A DNA stretch of 22,564 bases from DATHTK01 sp035463295. Lineage in GTDB: Bacteria; Actinomycetota; Rubrobacteria; Rubrobacterales; Rubrobacteraceae. Below the pieces are notes generated by a model, which worked only from the letters and a program-made list of their open reading frames with translations, made no database searches and was not told the origin of the DNA. How positions within the stretch are numbered: position 1 is the first letter of the stretch; each line of letters begins with the position of its first letter. Made by a program: the position numbers and the translations under genes. The stretch is from assembly GCA_035463295.1 (NCBI GenBank), contig DATHTK010000001.1, forward strand, positions 1 through 22,564, in the 5' to 3' direction. Positions 7,010-14,101 of the stretch are shown here, piece after piece.

Positions 7010-7891
7010 CTAGAGATCCAGCAGCCGGACGAGATCTTCGAGCTCGACGAGTGTCCGCTCGTCGAGCTGTGGCGCGGGCTTGCGTACGTGAGCGGAGGAG
7101 ATGACTCCTCTGAGCTTGAAGACTTCCTTGCGAATCCCGACGCCGCCTACCCCGAGCTGGGCCTCGAAGCGGATAAGGGGAAGGTGCTCGAAGAAGTAAC
7201 GTTGAGCTCTCTCTCGATTCCCGGCAGAGAAGAGCCGGTAGGTTTCGACCAGGATCTCGGGGTAGGCGAAGCCCGTCATGATGCCGGAGGCCCCCCGGGA
7301 GAGTTCCTCGTAGAAGTACATCCCGCCGAGCCCGCCGAATATGTCCACTTCTTCCTCTATGAGAGGGAGGAGGCTTGTAATCTTGATCGTGGTAGGAGCG
7401 TCTTCGAGCTTGAGGTAGCGGCAGTTCGGTATCTCGTTTATGAGGCGAGCCAGGAACGCTGCTGGCATCACAACCCCGGTGTTTACCGGCTCATCCTGGA
7501 CGACTACCGGTACGGAGACCGTCTCCGCTACATCCCGATAGTGCTCGAAGACGAGGTCGAGGTTCTTCTGGTTGTTCGGAGGGGCGACCATCACCGCCGC
7601 CGCGCCGAGGGTCTCCGCTTCACGTGCCCGGTCCCCGGCGAGCCGGGTAGCTGGCGCAGAGCACCCGACGACGACCGGAACCCGCCCACCCGTCGCGCTG
7701 ACGTAGCGCTCGGCGACCGCGGCACGCTCCCGGTCGCTCAACTTGTGTGCCTCACCCATGATGCCGAGCACGGTGATGCCGTGGACGCCGGCCGACAGAT
7801 AGTGTTGCGCGAGCGAGTCCACACCGCAGAGATCCACCTCCCCCTCCTCCGTGAAGGGTGTAAGGGCGATCGTACAGACCCCGTCCAACAT
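7010..7891 (-). CDS. DapA-superfamily (dihydrodipicolinate synthase-fold) aldolase/lyase, atypical
   Basis: 293 residues from ATG 7891; an open extension to 8041 is possible but less protein-like. The TIM-barrel family uses a Schiff-base lysine, here Lys161 (RYLKLEDAPT), and keeps GE at 46-47 and the FGGLGGMYFYEELSRG loop. The residues that define lysine-pathway DapA are changed: the Thr-Thr pair is Ile44-Met45 (GIMGE), the catalytic Tyr is Gln132 (VVVQDEP), and the substrate-carboxylate Arg is Asn137 (VNTG). It is therefore probably not DapA but another pyruvate- or keto-acid-type aldolase, dehydratase or lyase. It is the last gene of the minus-strand run with pfkA, after a 183-base gap. Confidence 0.85.
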   Translation of the reverse strand: MLDGVCTIALTPFTEEGEVDLCGVDSLAQHYLSAGVHGITVLGIMGEAHKLSDRERAAVAERYVSATGGRVPVVVGCSAPATRLAGDRAREAETLGAAAVMVAPPNNQKNLDLVFEHYRDVAETVSVPVVVQDEPVNTGVVMPAAFLARLINEIPNCRYLKLEDAPTTIKITSLLPLIEEEVDIFGGLGGMYFYEELSRGASGIMTGFAYPEILVETYRLFSAGNRERAQRYFFEHLPLIRFEAQLGVGGVGIRKEVFKLRGVISSAHVRKPAPQLDERTLVELEDLVRLLDL

Positions 7892-8074
7892 GCCTTTGTT
7901 TTCTCCCAAATCGGCCACTCCCTCCTGGTCGCTCGTGGACTTCGATCGCAGACCCCACTTTACAGAGACCCCGCCGAGCCGCTCCCTTCGATCTCCATCG
8001 GGTGCCGGGAGGAGGCACAGGAGATCACGACCGCGCCCCAATCGGGGGGCGCACCAAGATCTCGCCCCACTTCA

Positions 8075-9073
8075 TCAGGGCCTCGCTCCCTTGCGGTCGC
8101 TCCGACGGCGCAGACCAGAGAGGGTCAGGGCGAGACCGTAAGTGTCCTCGTCGAGGCCCTTCTTGACGGCGGCCACCTCCTCGAGTGGGTGATGCTCTGT
8201 TCGCCGTCCCGAAACGCCGACCATAATACCGGTCTCGCCGATGGCCAGCGCCTCGAGGCCGGCGGCCCCGAGGCGGCTGGCGAGGAGCCGGTCGTAGGCG
8301 GTCGGAGAGCCGCCCCTCTGGACGTGGCCCAGGATCGTCAGGCGCGACTCGAACGTGTCCTCCGTAGCGTTGACGTACTCGTGGAACCTCTGCGCCGAAA
8401 GCCTGGCTCCCTCGGCCGCCACGACGATAAAGTGTGGCTTGCCCCGCTCGTAGGAGGAAGCCAGCGAAGAGATCAGGTCCTCCGGGTATGGCTCGACCTC
8501 CGGGAGCAGGACCGCTTCGGCACCCCCTGCCAGGGCCGAGGAGAGCGCCAGGTAGCCGCAGTTACGGCCCATCACCTCGACCACGTGCGCGCGGCGGTGG
8601 GAACTGGCCGTATCCTTTATGCGGTCTATGGCTTCGAGGGCCGTGTTGAGCGCCGTGTCGACCCCGATAGCCATGTCCGTGAGCGGGACGTCGTTGTCTA
8701 TGGTGGCCGGGACCCCGGTGGTCGGCATTCCCAGCCTCGCGAGCGCGAGTGCCCCCTTGAGGCTTCCCTCGCCGCCGATCACCACCAGCCCCTCAACTCC
8801 GGCTCGTCGCAGCGCCGCGAGCCCGTTTCGTTGTCCCTCGGCCGTCGTGAACTCCGGCGAGCGGGCGGTGCCGAGGATGGTGCCGCCCCGGTGCAGTATT
8901 CCGCCCATCATCCGGTCCGTGAGGCGCTGGAAGCGGCCCTCGAGGAGCCCCCGGTAGCCGTCGTGGACGCCCAGCACGTCCCAGCCGCGCCCGAAGGCCG
9001 TCCGGGCCACCGCCCGGATAGCGCCGTTCATCCCCGGCGCGTCGCCACCGCTCGTGAGGATCGCGACCCTCAC
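8075..9073 (-). CDS. pfkA: 6-phosphofructokinase
   Basis: 332 residues, close to the usual 320 of bacterial PfkA. It phosphorylates fructose 6-phosphate in glycolysis. Motifs in order: TSGGDAPGMN (7-16), GGEGS (100-104), PATIDND with catalytic Asp126, GVDTAL, MGRNCGYLAL, EGARL and LGHVQRGGSPTAYDR. Gly103, and Ala rather than Lys at 123, point to ATP rather than pyrophosphate as phosphoryl donor by the known family rule. The start is GTG at 9073; its GTGA overlaps the stop of the upstream small gene by 4 bases, so translation is coupled. Two PfkA-type motif changes (GGE for GGD, PAT for PGT) are common in actinobacteria. Confidence 0.95.
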   Translation of the reverse strand: MRVAILTSGGDAPGMNGAIRAVARTAFGRGWDVLGVHDGYRGLLEGRFQRLTDRMMGGILHRGGTILGTARSPEFTTAEGQRNGLAALRRAGVEGLVVIGGEGSLKGALALARLGMPTTGVPATIDNDVPLTDMAIGVDTALNTALEAIDRIKDTASSHRRAHVVEVMGRNCGYLALSSALAGGAEAVLLPEVEPYPEDLISSLASSYERGKPHFIVVAAEGARLSAQRFHEYVNATEDTFESRLTILGHVQRGGSPTAYDRLLASRLGAAGLEALAIGETGIMVGVSGRRTEHHPLEEVAAVKKGLDEDTYGLALTLSGLRRRSDRKGARP

Positions 9074-9444
9074 GGGGCGTCCTCGGCCCGCTCGCCCGCG
9101 GCCGCCCGGGGGCTATGAGACTCCAGCACGGACGAATAGAGCGCCAGCCCGTCCGCGATAAGCCGCGTCAGACGGAAATGCTTCCGCACCAGTTCCTGGC
9201 CACGCGTATCCAGCTCGGCGCACTCTTCCAGGGAGTCGACCAGAAGGCCGCCGACACCGTCGCGCATCTGCAAGGGTATGTGCAGCACCCGCGTTCCCCG
9301 CAAGGGCTTCGCGGGGGTGTGCAGGCGCGCGACCAACTCACTCCCGACGGTTGCCTCGCGGGGATCGACCGAATGTTGGCCGACGTCTAGGCTCTCGAGC
9401 ATCGCGCTCCTCCCGCTAACCGGCAGGATCTTTGTCGGGAGCAT
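9070..9444 (-). CDS. small protein resembling a TreT-like glycosyltransferase N-terminus
   Basis: 124 residues. ATG 9444 has an excellent site (GGGGAGGT, about 5 bases upstream) and the stop overlaps pfkA by 4 bases, so it is very likely translated. Residues about 15-60, including LVARLHTPAKPLRGTRVLHI, resemble the start of trehalose-synthase-type GT4 enzymes (AEPLRGxRVLHINST), and RKHFRLTRLIADGL resembles the later FFxVTKxxHNxL stretch. The GGGVAE loop reads DGVGGLLVDSL, and the catalytic C-terminal domain is absent (family length is about 400). The first eight residues, MLPTKILP, instead look like a Usp start. It could be a decayed fusion fragment or a small regulator kept for coupling to pfkA. 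Similarity judged by eye. Confidence 0.6.
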   Translation of the reverse strand: MLPTKILPVSGRSAMLESLDVGQHSVDPREATVGSELVARLHTPAKPLRGTRVLHIPLQMRDGVGGLLVDSLEECAELDTRGQELVRKHFRLTRLIADGLALYSSVLESHSPRAAAGERAEDAP

Positions 9445-9523
9445 TCTGACCTCCCCGGTCGCGTATATCTGCGTCCTTAAGGGTAGCGCAACGGCGGTCC
9501 CCTGCTCCGTGCGGCCGAACCGA

Positions 9524-9550
9524 CCTCTCGGGATTGACCAGCGCGAGAGG
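9524..9550 (-). terminator. 7-bp perfect inverted repeat after the DoxX-operon end
   Basis: CCTCTCG (9524-9530) and CGAGAGG (9544-9550) with a 13-base loop, beginning 37 bases beyond the stop of the small ORF at 9587. No T-run. The loop contains GATTGACCA, also seen upstream of other genes here, so it could instead be a regulatory site for the gene starting at 9444. Confidence 0.3.
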
Positions 9551-9586
9551 CCGCGTCCTCTTTCCCCTAACGCTCTCTGCCGGATG

Positions 9587-9808
9587 TCATTTCGCCAGCA
9601 CCCTGCTCATCGCCTCGAGCGCGGTCTCCATACCCTTCCAGGGAGTCCCGGCGTGGAAGGGGTTGCCCAGCCCGAACCGGAAGGGCAGGTAGTAGCCCAG
9701 CGCCTTCCTAGCCACCTCGGGCTCTGTGTCCGGTACTCTGGCGGCCGGGTGTTCGGCGGCTCTTCCGTTAGAGCCCGCCCTCGTCTCTCCTTCACGAAGT
9801 GGAGGCAT
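9587..9808 (-). CDS. small hypothetical protein downstream of DoxX
   Basis: 73 residues, not recognised. ATG 9808 lies inside the end of the DoxX gene (17-base overlap) and is preceded by GGGGAG at about 4 bases, so coupled translation is plausible. The first 27 residues are low-complexity and Arg/Ala-rich; the remainder (ARKALGYYLPFRFGLGNPF, then HAGTPWKGMETALEAM) is aromatic, ordered-looking and reads like the C-terminal tail of a larger protein. It could be a truncated gene whose 5' part is lost. No signal peptide or clear membrane helix. Alternative: out-of-frame noise, which the protein-like tail argues against. Confidence 0.45.
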   Translation of the reverse strand: MPPLREGETRAGSNGRAAEHPAARVPDTEPEVARKALGYYLPFRFGLGNPFHAGTPWKGMETALEAMSRVLAK

Positions 9809-10382
9809 CGGCTCCCCGCGAGCCGTGGAACACGGTTCCCGCCTTGCCGGGGACGCCCACGGCCGGCAGCACCCAGCGATCGAGCCCCCAGTACCCGGCG
9901 ACCCGCCAGGCCATCATGATCGCGATCGCCAGGATGAACATTAGCGGGTTGGCGCCGGCGGTCCCCGCGAAGATAAAGCTCGCGTTCATGAAGGCGCCGA
10001 AGAACGCCGCTATCCCGGTGAACAGGCCGAAGATCAAGCCCAGCCCGACCGCGATCTCACCTAAGACGACCAGGTAGGAGAACAGCGCGGCGTTGGGCAT
10101 GACCACGCTCTCCAGGAACCCGGCGTACCACTGGGTAACCTGCGGGTGCTCGCCTCCGGTCTGCTGCAGCGCTCCCTGCGCGAAGCCCTGGACGGCGCCC
10201 CCGGCGCCGGCGCCTATCCAGCCCCCCTCCATTACCTTGTCTACGCCGGCCATCAGCCAGAGGTAGCCGAGGTAGACCCGCAGCAGGAGCCAGACCGGGG
10301 CCATCCGGGTATCGGCGAACAGAAACCGGGTGATGTTGGGTTCGGGAACCTGTGAGGCCCCCGTGTTGGTCGCGTTCGTCAT
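9792..10382 (-). CDS. DoxX family membrane protein
   Basis: 196 residues from ATG 10382, which has an ideal AGGAGG site 6 bases upstream; the frame is open to 10496 but lacks a site there. Four hydrophobic helices are visible at about 28-46, 98-120, 122-141 and 145-163, with the DoxX-type opening LLLRVYLGYLWLMAGVDKV. The loop between helices 1 and 2 is long. DoxX/DoxD proteins sit in the cytoplasmic membrane; some act in thiosulfate:quinone oxidoreductase or with thioredoxin-like oxidoreductases in redox stress, but most are uncharacterised. It follows a frameshifted DUF2892 gene by 58 bases and overlaps the small ORF after it. Confidence 0.88.
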   Translation of the reverse strand: MTNATNTGASQVPEPNITRFLFADTRMAPVWLLLRVYLGYLWLMAGVDKVMEGGWIGAGAGGAVQGFAQGALQQTGGEHPQVTQWYAGFLESVVMPNAALFSYLVVLGEIAVGLGLIFGLFTGIAAFFGAFMNASFIFAGTAGANPLMFILAIAIMMAWRVAGYWGLDRWVLPAVGVPGKAGTVFHGSRGADASTS

Positions 10383-10440
10383 AGTGCCTCCTCTCGATAG
10401 GGGATCGTGCCCAGCAGAGACCTGGTCCCGAACTCCCGCC

Positions 10441-10625
10441 TCAGTGCTGAGGTGCATCTCTCGGGATCTCGGGCGGGGTGACCTCCAGGTTCTCACGCCC
10501 CTCGAAATAGTCTCCGAGGAGGCAGAGGTCGAAGAGGCCGGCCATCAGCGGCACCAGTCCGACGATCCCGATGGTCGCTCGGATGATCCGCCCGACGGAT
10601 TTCGAGACGAACCTCGCGAACGCAT
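10441..10625 (-). pseudogene. DUF2892 (YgaP-type) small membrane protein, frameshifted next to the start codon
   Basis: Starting at ATG 10625, with a perfect GGAGGTGA site 5 bases upstream, the ATG frame ends after 26 meaningless Ser/Arg-rich residues. One frame over, from the third codon to TGA 10443-10441, the sequence reads FARFVSKSVGRIIRATIGIV, then a Leu/Gly-rich helix and FDLCLLGDYFEG, which is the DUF2892 pattern (short helical hairpin ending in a Cys-Leu-Leu-Gly motif). That frame has no usable start: a TGA lies just upstream of it. A single missing base directly after ATG-CG explains this. Intact, the protein would have about 61 residues. Either a recent loss-of-function mutation or a sequencing error. 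Confidence 0.65.
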
Positions 10626-10747
10626 CTCTTCACCTCCCTCGGGTGGGCGTCTGCTGTTGATATGAATCTACCCCGTCGGAGGGGGTTCACCCTGGCCAGC
10701 CTTGCCCATTTGTATGAGCAAGATTGATCAACTCTGGCCGCGCACCA

Positions 10748-10776
10748 TTGTTAGCGCGCTCTTTGGCGCGGATAAT
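10748..10776 (+). promoter_or_regulatory. sigma-70-type promoter of the flavin reductase operon
   Basis: TTGTTA (10748-10753) and GATAAT (10771-10776) are separated by exactly 17 bases, and the expected transcript start lies about 18 bases before ATG 10801. About 18 bases upstream of the -35 is the palindrome TTGATCAA (10722-10729), preceded by an imperfect CTTGCCC / GAGCAAG inverted repeat, placed as expected for an activator site. Confidence 0.55.
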
Positions 10777-10800
10777 GTCCCGAGAGAAGGAGGACGAGCC

Positions 10801-11409
10801 ATGAAAGAGCACGCCCGCAACGACCTCGTAACGCTCGGGGGGGACTCGCCGATATGGGACCGGATCTTCACTGTCAATCCCCTGGTGCTGGTGGGGACCA
10901 GGGAGAGAGGAGGAGCTTACGACCTTGCCCCCAAGCACATGGCGTTCCCGATGGGGTGGGAGAACTACTTCGCGTTCGTCTGCACCCCACGCCACGCAAC
11001 CTACCACAACGCCCGTCGCGAAGGGGTATTCACCGTGAGCTATCCGCGGCCCACGCAGGTCGTGCTCGCCAGCCTGGCGGCCTCGAGGAGGGAGGACGAC
11101 GGCACGAAGCCCTCCCTATACGCCCTGCCGACCTTCCCGGCAAGCGAGGTCGATGGGATCTTCATTGAGGACGCGTACCTGTTCCTGGAGTGCGTGCTGG
11201 ACCGGATCGTCGACGACTTCGGGGAGAACAGCCTGATCGCCGGCCGCGTCGTGGCGGCTCACGTCAGCGAGGACTACCTGCGCATCTCCGAGCGGGACGA
11301 CAACGACCTGATCCACGAGTCCCCGCTCCTCGCCTACTTGAGCCCCGGCCGCTATGCCCGCGTTGCGGAGAGCAACTCCTTCCCGTTTCCGGCCGACTTC
11401 TTGAGGTAG
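10801..11409 (+). CDS. flavin reductase-like domain protein (FMN-binding split barrel)
   Basis: 202 residues from ATG 10801, chosen for the AAGGAGGA site 8 bases upstream over an in-frame ATG at 10702. Family features: an N-terminal NPLVLVGTRERGGAYDLAPKHMAFPMGW stretch (split over 59-88 in the usual numbering of the barrel), where backbone and Thr/Ser residues hold FMN, then CTPRHATYHNARREGVFTVSYP, which is the typical flavin-reductase sequence where Ser/Thr-Asn-R-ExF-xVN is expected. Members reduce free flavin with NAD(P)H or bind FMN as electron carriers. It is first in a tight operon: the next gene begins 10 bases after its stop. Confidence 0.82.
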   Translation: MKEHARNDLVTLGGDSPIWDRIFTVNPLVLVGTRERGGAYDLAPKHMAFPMGWENYFAFVCTPRHATYHNARREGVFTVSYPRPTQVVLASLAASRREDDGTKPSLYALPTFPASEVDGIFIEDAYLFLECVLDRIVDDFGENSLIAGRVVAAHVSEDYLRISERDDNDLIHESPLLAYLSPGRYARVAESNSFPFPADFLR

Positions 11410-11419
11410 GGGACGGGAG

Positions 11420-12595
11420 TTGGAAGCAACGCGAGCCCTGGAGGTGCTGAACTATCTCCGGGACCACCGGCGAGCGATCGTCGAACTTGTACAGCGGCTC
11501 GCGCTCGCCGAGTCGCCCACGGCGGTACCGGCGGCACAGGATAAGGTCTTGGACATTCTCTCCGAGGCGCTGGTCGGGCTGGACTTCGCAGTCCGCCGCG
11601 TGGCGGGTCGCGAGACCGGCGACCATCTCTACGCGAGGCCTTCTCGGGCCGAAGGGGGAGCACCGGCACAACTCCTGATCGGGCACTGCGACACGGTCTG
11701 GCCGCTCGGGACCGTAGAGAGGATGCCGGTCGAGGTCGTGGATGACGTGGTGCGGGGGCCGGGCGTCTACGACATGAAGGCCGGTCTCGCCCAGACGCTC
11801 TTCGCGTTGCGCGCGTTACGGGAGCTGGGGCTCCCACTCCAAGTTACGCCGGTGGTGTTTATCAACTCCGACGAGGAGAGGGGCAGCCGGGAGTCGGGTC
11901 GGCACATCCGCCGGCTTGCGCGGGTGGCCGAGAGGGCGTTCGTCATGGAGCCCTCCTTCGGGCCTTCGGGCAAGCTCAAGACCGCTCGCAAAGGCTTGGG
12001 CCGCTTCTCCGTCGTCGTCGAGGGCCGGGCGGCGCACGCCGGCCTCGACCCGGAGGGTGGAGCCAGCGCCATCCTGGAGCTCTCGTACCTCGTGCAGGCC
12101 CTCTTCGCTCTCAACGACCCGGCGCGAGGGATCACCGTCAACGTCGGCACCATCGACGGCGGTCTGAGTCCGAACGTCGTCGCCCCCAGGTGCACCGCCC
12201 AGGTGGACGTGCGCGTGCCGACGCGTCAGGATGCTCTCCGGGTGCAGGGGGAGATCCTCTCCCTGGAGCCGTTCACTCCCGGGGTGAAGCTGAGCATCTC
12301 GGGTCGCATAGGTCGTCCTCCCATGGAGCGCACGCCGCGCAATCGCCGGCTGTGGGAGGCGGCGCGCCGGTTGGGGGACGAGATCGGCCTGGATCTGCAG
12401 GAGGCGATGGCCGGTGGCGGCTCCGACGGGAACACCACGAGCCTGTACACCGCCACGCTGGACGGGCTGGGGGGCGTCGGCGACGGCGCCCACGCGCGGC
12501 ACGAGTTCGTCTACGTAGACCGCATGATCGAGCGGTGCGCCCTGCTCGCGTTGCTCCTGATGGAGCCCCCGCTCGCAGAGAGGAGCCACGCATGA
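11420..12595 (+). CDS. M20 family metallopeptidase (carboxypeptidase G2-like)
   Basis: 391 residues from TTG 11420. The di-zinc site is complete: His89 with Asp91 in GHCDTV, bridging Asp118 in VYDMKAG, general base Glu152 with Glu153 in SDEERGS, Glu177 in MEPS and His361 in ARHEFVYVD. The dimerisation (lid) domain lies at about 190-310 (GRAAHAG motif). The family hydrolyses N-terminal glutamyl, acyl-amino-acid or dipeptide bonds in the cytosol. No signal peptide is seen. It overlaps the next gene by ATGA. TTG start was chosen because it is the first in-frame start after the upstream stop; the ribosome site is only moderate. Confidence 0.92.
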   Translation: MEATRALEVLNYLRDHRRAIVELVQRLALAESPTAVPAAQDKVLDILSEALVGLDFAVRRVAGRETGDHLYARPSRAEGGAPAQLLIGHCDTVWPLGTVERMPVEVVDDVVRGPGVYDMKAGLAQTLFALRALRELGLPLQVTPVVFINSDEERGSRESGRHIRRLARVAERAFVMEPSFGPSGKLKTARKGLGRFSVVVEGRAAHAGLDPEGGASAILELSYLVQALFALNDPARGITVNVGTIDGGLSPNVVAPRCTAQVDVRVPTRQDALRVQGEILSLEPFTPGVKLSISGRIGRPPMERTPRNRRLWEAARRLGDEIGLDLQEAMAGGGSDGNTTSLYTATLDGLGGVGDGAHARHEFVYVDRMIERCALLALLLMEPPLAERSHA

Positions 12596-13605
12596 AGCCC
12601 CGGTACGTCTTCGCCTCGCTCACCCGCATCTCCGACCTGCCGGAGCAGCGGTTCTCCGTCGAACGCCTCTCCCGGCGCGAGTGGGAGACCGGAGACTATG
12701 TGGTGGGGGAGGTCACGTCGCCGCCGAACAGGCTCTCCCGGATCGAACTGAGCAGCGGTCGGATGGTCGAGGTTGTGGAGGGCGACCTGGTCGTGGGCGC
12801 CTTCGGCGTGCGCTACGCGACGCTCGAGGCGGTGGGGGGGTGGCAGGGGATCGGACGAGACCAGATGATGGAGGCTCTGACTGGTGCGGGCATCTTCGGG
12901 AGGTCCACCTCGAGATCCATCCACCTCCCCTCGCTACTCTCTCTCGTCTACAAGGGACACGTCGTCCTCTCCGGGAAGAAGGCGACGATGCGCGACTACG
13001 CGCCGGATGTGCCCGAGAGGGAGTTCGGGCTCCCGGTGGTGCTGCTGGTCGGGACCTCGATGTCCGCCGGGAAGACCACGTCGGCGAAGGTCATCGTGCG
13101 GCTTCTCAGGGAGGCCGGGCTGAGGGTCATGGGAGCGAAGCTGACCGGGGCGGGGCGCTACCGGGACGTCCTCGCCATGCAGGACGCCGGCGCGGAGCAC
13201 ATCTTCGATTTCGTGGACGCGGGCCTGCCTTCCACTGTGGTCCCGGAACGCGAGTACCGCAGAGCCCTGCGCAACCTCCTCTCGCGGATGGCCGCCGTCG
13301 AGGCTGACGTCCTGGTGGCGGAGGCGGGCGCCTCCCCACTCGAGCCTTACAACGGGGCGGCGGCGATAGACGAGATCGGGCCGAACGTGCGTTGTACCGT
13401 GCTCTCCGCTTCCGATCCTTACGCCGTGACGGGGGTGACAGAAGCCTTTGGCGCGCGCCCCGACCTCGTGACCGGCCTCGCTACCAGCACCACGGCGGGC
13501 ATAGAGCTTGTCGAAAAGCTCTCGGGCATAAGGGCTCTGAACGTGCTGGACCGCGGCTCGCTTCCGAGACTGAACGCCATCTTGCACGACAGGCTCGGCC
13601 TCTAG
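12592..13605 (+). CDS. DUF1611 P-loop protein (DgcN-like)
   Basis: 337 residues from ATG 12592, with GAGAGGAG 7 bases upstream and a 4-base overlap with the M20 stop; the same frame is open back to 12190 but that stretch is antisense-type noise. N-terminal domain about 1-140, then a nucleotide-binding domain opening VVLLVGTSMSAGKTT, with Walker A residues Gly154 to Thr163 (GTSMSAGKTT). VLVAEAGASPL is a Walker B-like strand. DUF1611 includes DgcN, reported as an N-acyltransferase in D-amino-acid catabolism; others are unstudied. Next to a peptidase/deacylase of the M20 family, this suggests a two-step amino-acid derivative pathway, which is inference. Confidence 0.85.
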   Translation: MKPRYVFASLTRISDLPEQRFSVERLSRREWETGDYVVGEVTSPPNRLSRIELSSGRMVEVVEGDLVVGAFGVRYATLEAVGGWQGIGRDQMMEALTGAGIFGRSTSRSIHLPSLLSLVYKGHVVLSGKKATMRDYAPDVPEREFGLPVVLLVGTSMSAGKTTSAKVIVRLLREAGLRVMGAKLTGAGRYRDVLAMQDAGAEHIFDFVDAGLPSTVVPEREYRRALRNLLSRMAAVEADVLVAEAGASPLEPYNGAAAIDEIGPNVRCTVLSASDPYAVTGVTEAFGARPDLVTGLATSTTAGIELVEKLSGIRALNVLDRGSLPRLNAILHDRLGL

Positions 13606-13741
13606 CATGCGGTCGGCCTCAGGTGAGCGAATCCCCATCTCAAGACAATTCTGGTCAGGTAAATGGGCCAAACTGATCAGGACATCTGGTCTTGTGGCCA
13701 TTAGTCTTAGGTAGCAGAAACCCACGAAGAAGGAGGCCGTA

Positions 13742-14053
13742 TTGAGCAGGGTCAAGGTGCGGGTCGAGGGGCACTACGAGGTTCGAGAGCTCCCCTACGG
13801 CAAGGACTACGTGTGGGAGCCCGCCCATGCGCTCATCGAGTGCGACTGCGGACATGAGATGCAGGCCGACTCCCAGCACACCACATGTCCGAACTGCGGT
13901 GCCGACCACGCTACCGTGGTAAGGGAGGTGATGGGCCGTCACCTGGGTGAGGAGGTCCTTCACCCCTGGCACGCCGAGTACGACGAGTGGTTGAAGTTCA
14001 AAGAGAACCGTACCGAGTACTACGAGTGGTTGGAGCAGAGGGAGCTCGGCTGA
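13742..14053 (+). CDS. zinc-ribbon hypothetical protein
   Basis: 103 residues from TTG 13742, which has an ideal AAGGAGG site 6 bases upstream. A C4 zinc ribbon is formed by Cys34-x-Cys36 (ECDCGHEM) and Cys49-x-x-Cys52 (TCPNCGAD), with a first knuckle of unusual CxC spacing. The rest is charged and aromatic, ending in a Glu/Tyr/Trp-rich helix (EYDEWLKFKENRTEYYEW). The function is not recognised. It is 48 bases upstream of the PEP synthase gene in the same direction and may share its transcript. The 136-base gap before it holds CCAAACTGATCAGG about 65 bases from the start. Confidence 0.75.
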   Translation: MSRVKVRVEGHYEVRELPYGKDYVWEPAHALIECDCGHEMQADSQHTTCPNCGADHATVVREVMGRHLGEEVLHPWHAEYDEWLKFKENRTEYYEWLEQRELG

Positions 14054-14101
14054 GGGTCGGCTCGCAGGGCTGGTCAGGATAGTGGAGGAGGTACTCCAAG
14101 C

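Noticed and set aside
7010..7891. Annotation as lysine-pathway dapA
   Set aside because: Three of the defining active-site positions differ, so the gene symbol is withheld.
7088..9118. 676-codon open frame on the plus strand
   Set aside because: Antisense to the DapA-fold and pfkA genes, both of which have clear motifs on the minus strand; composition is Arg/Gly/Asp-rich.
10493..10690. 65-codon minus-strand frame over the DUF2892 remnant
   Set aside because: Arg/Pro-rich nonsense; the protein-like reading is in the neighbouring frame.
12190..12591. Upstream extension of the DUF1611 frame
   Set aside because: It overlaps the M20 gene, is Gly/Arg-rich and unlike the family; ATG 12592 has a good ribosome site and ATGA coupling.
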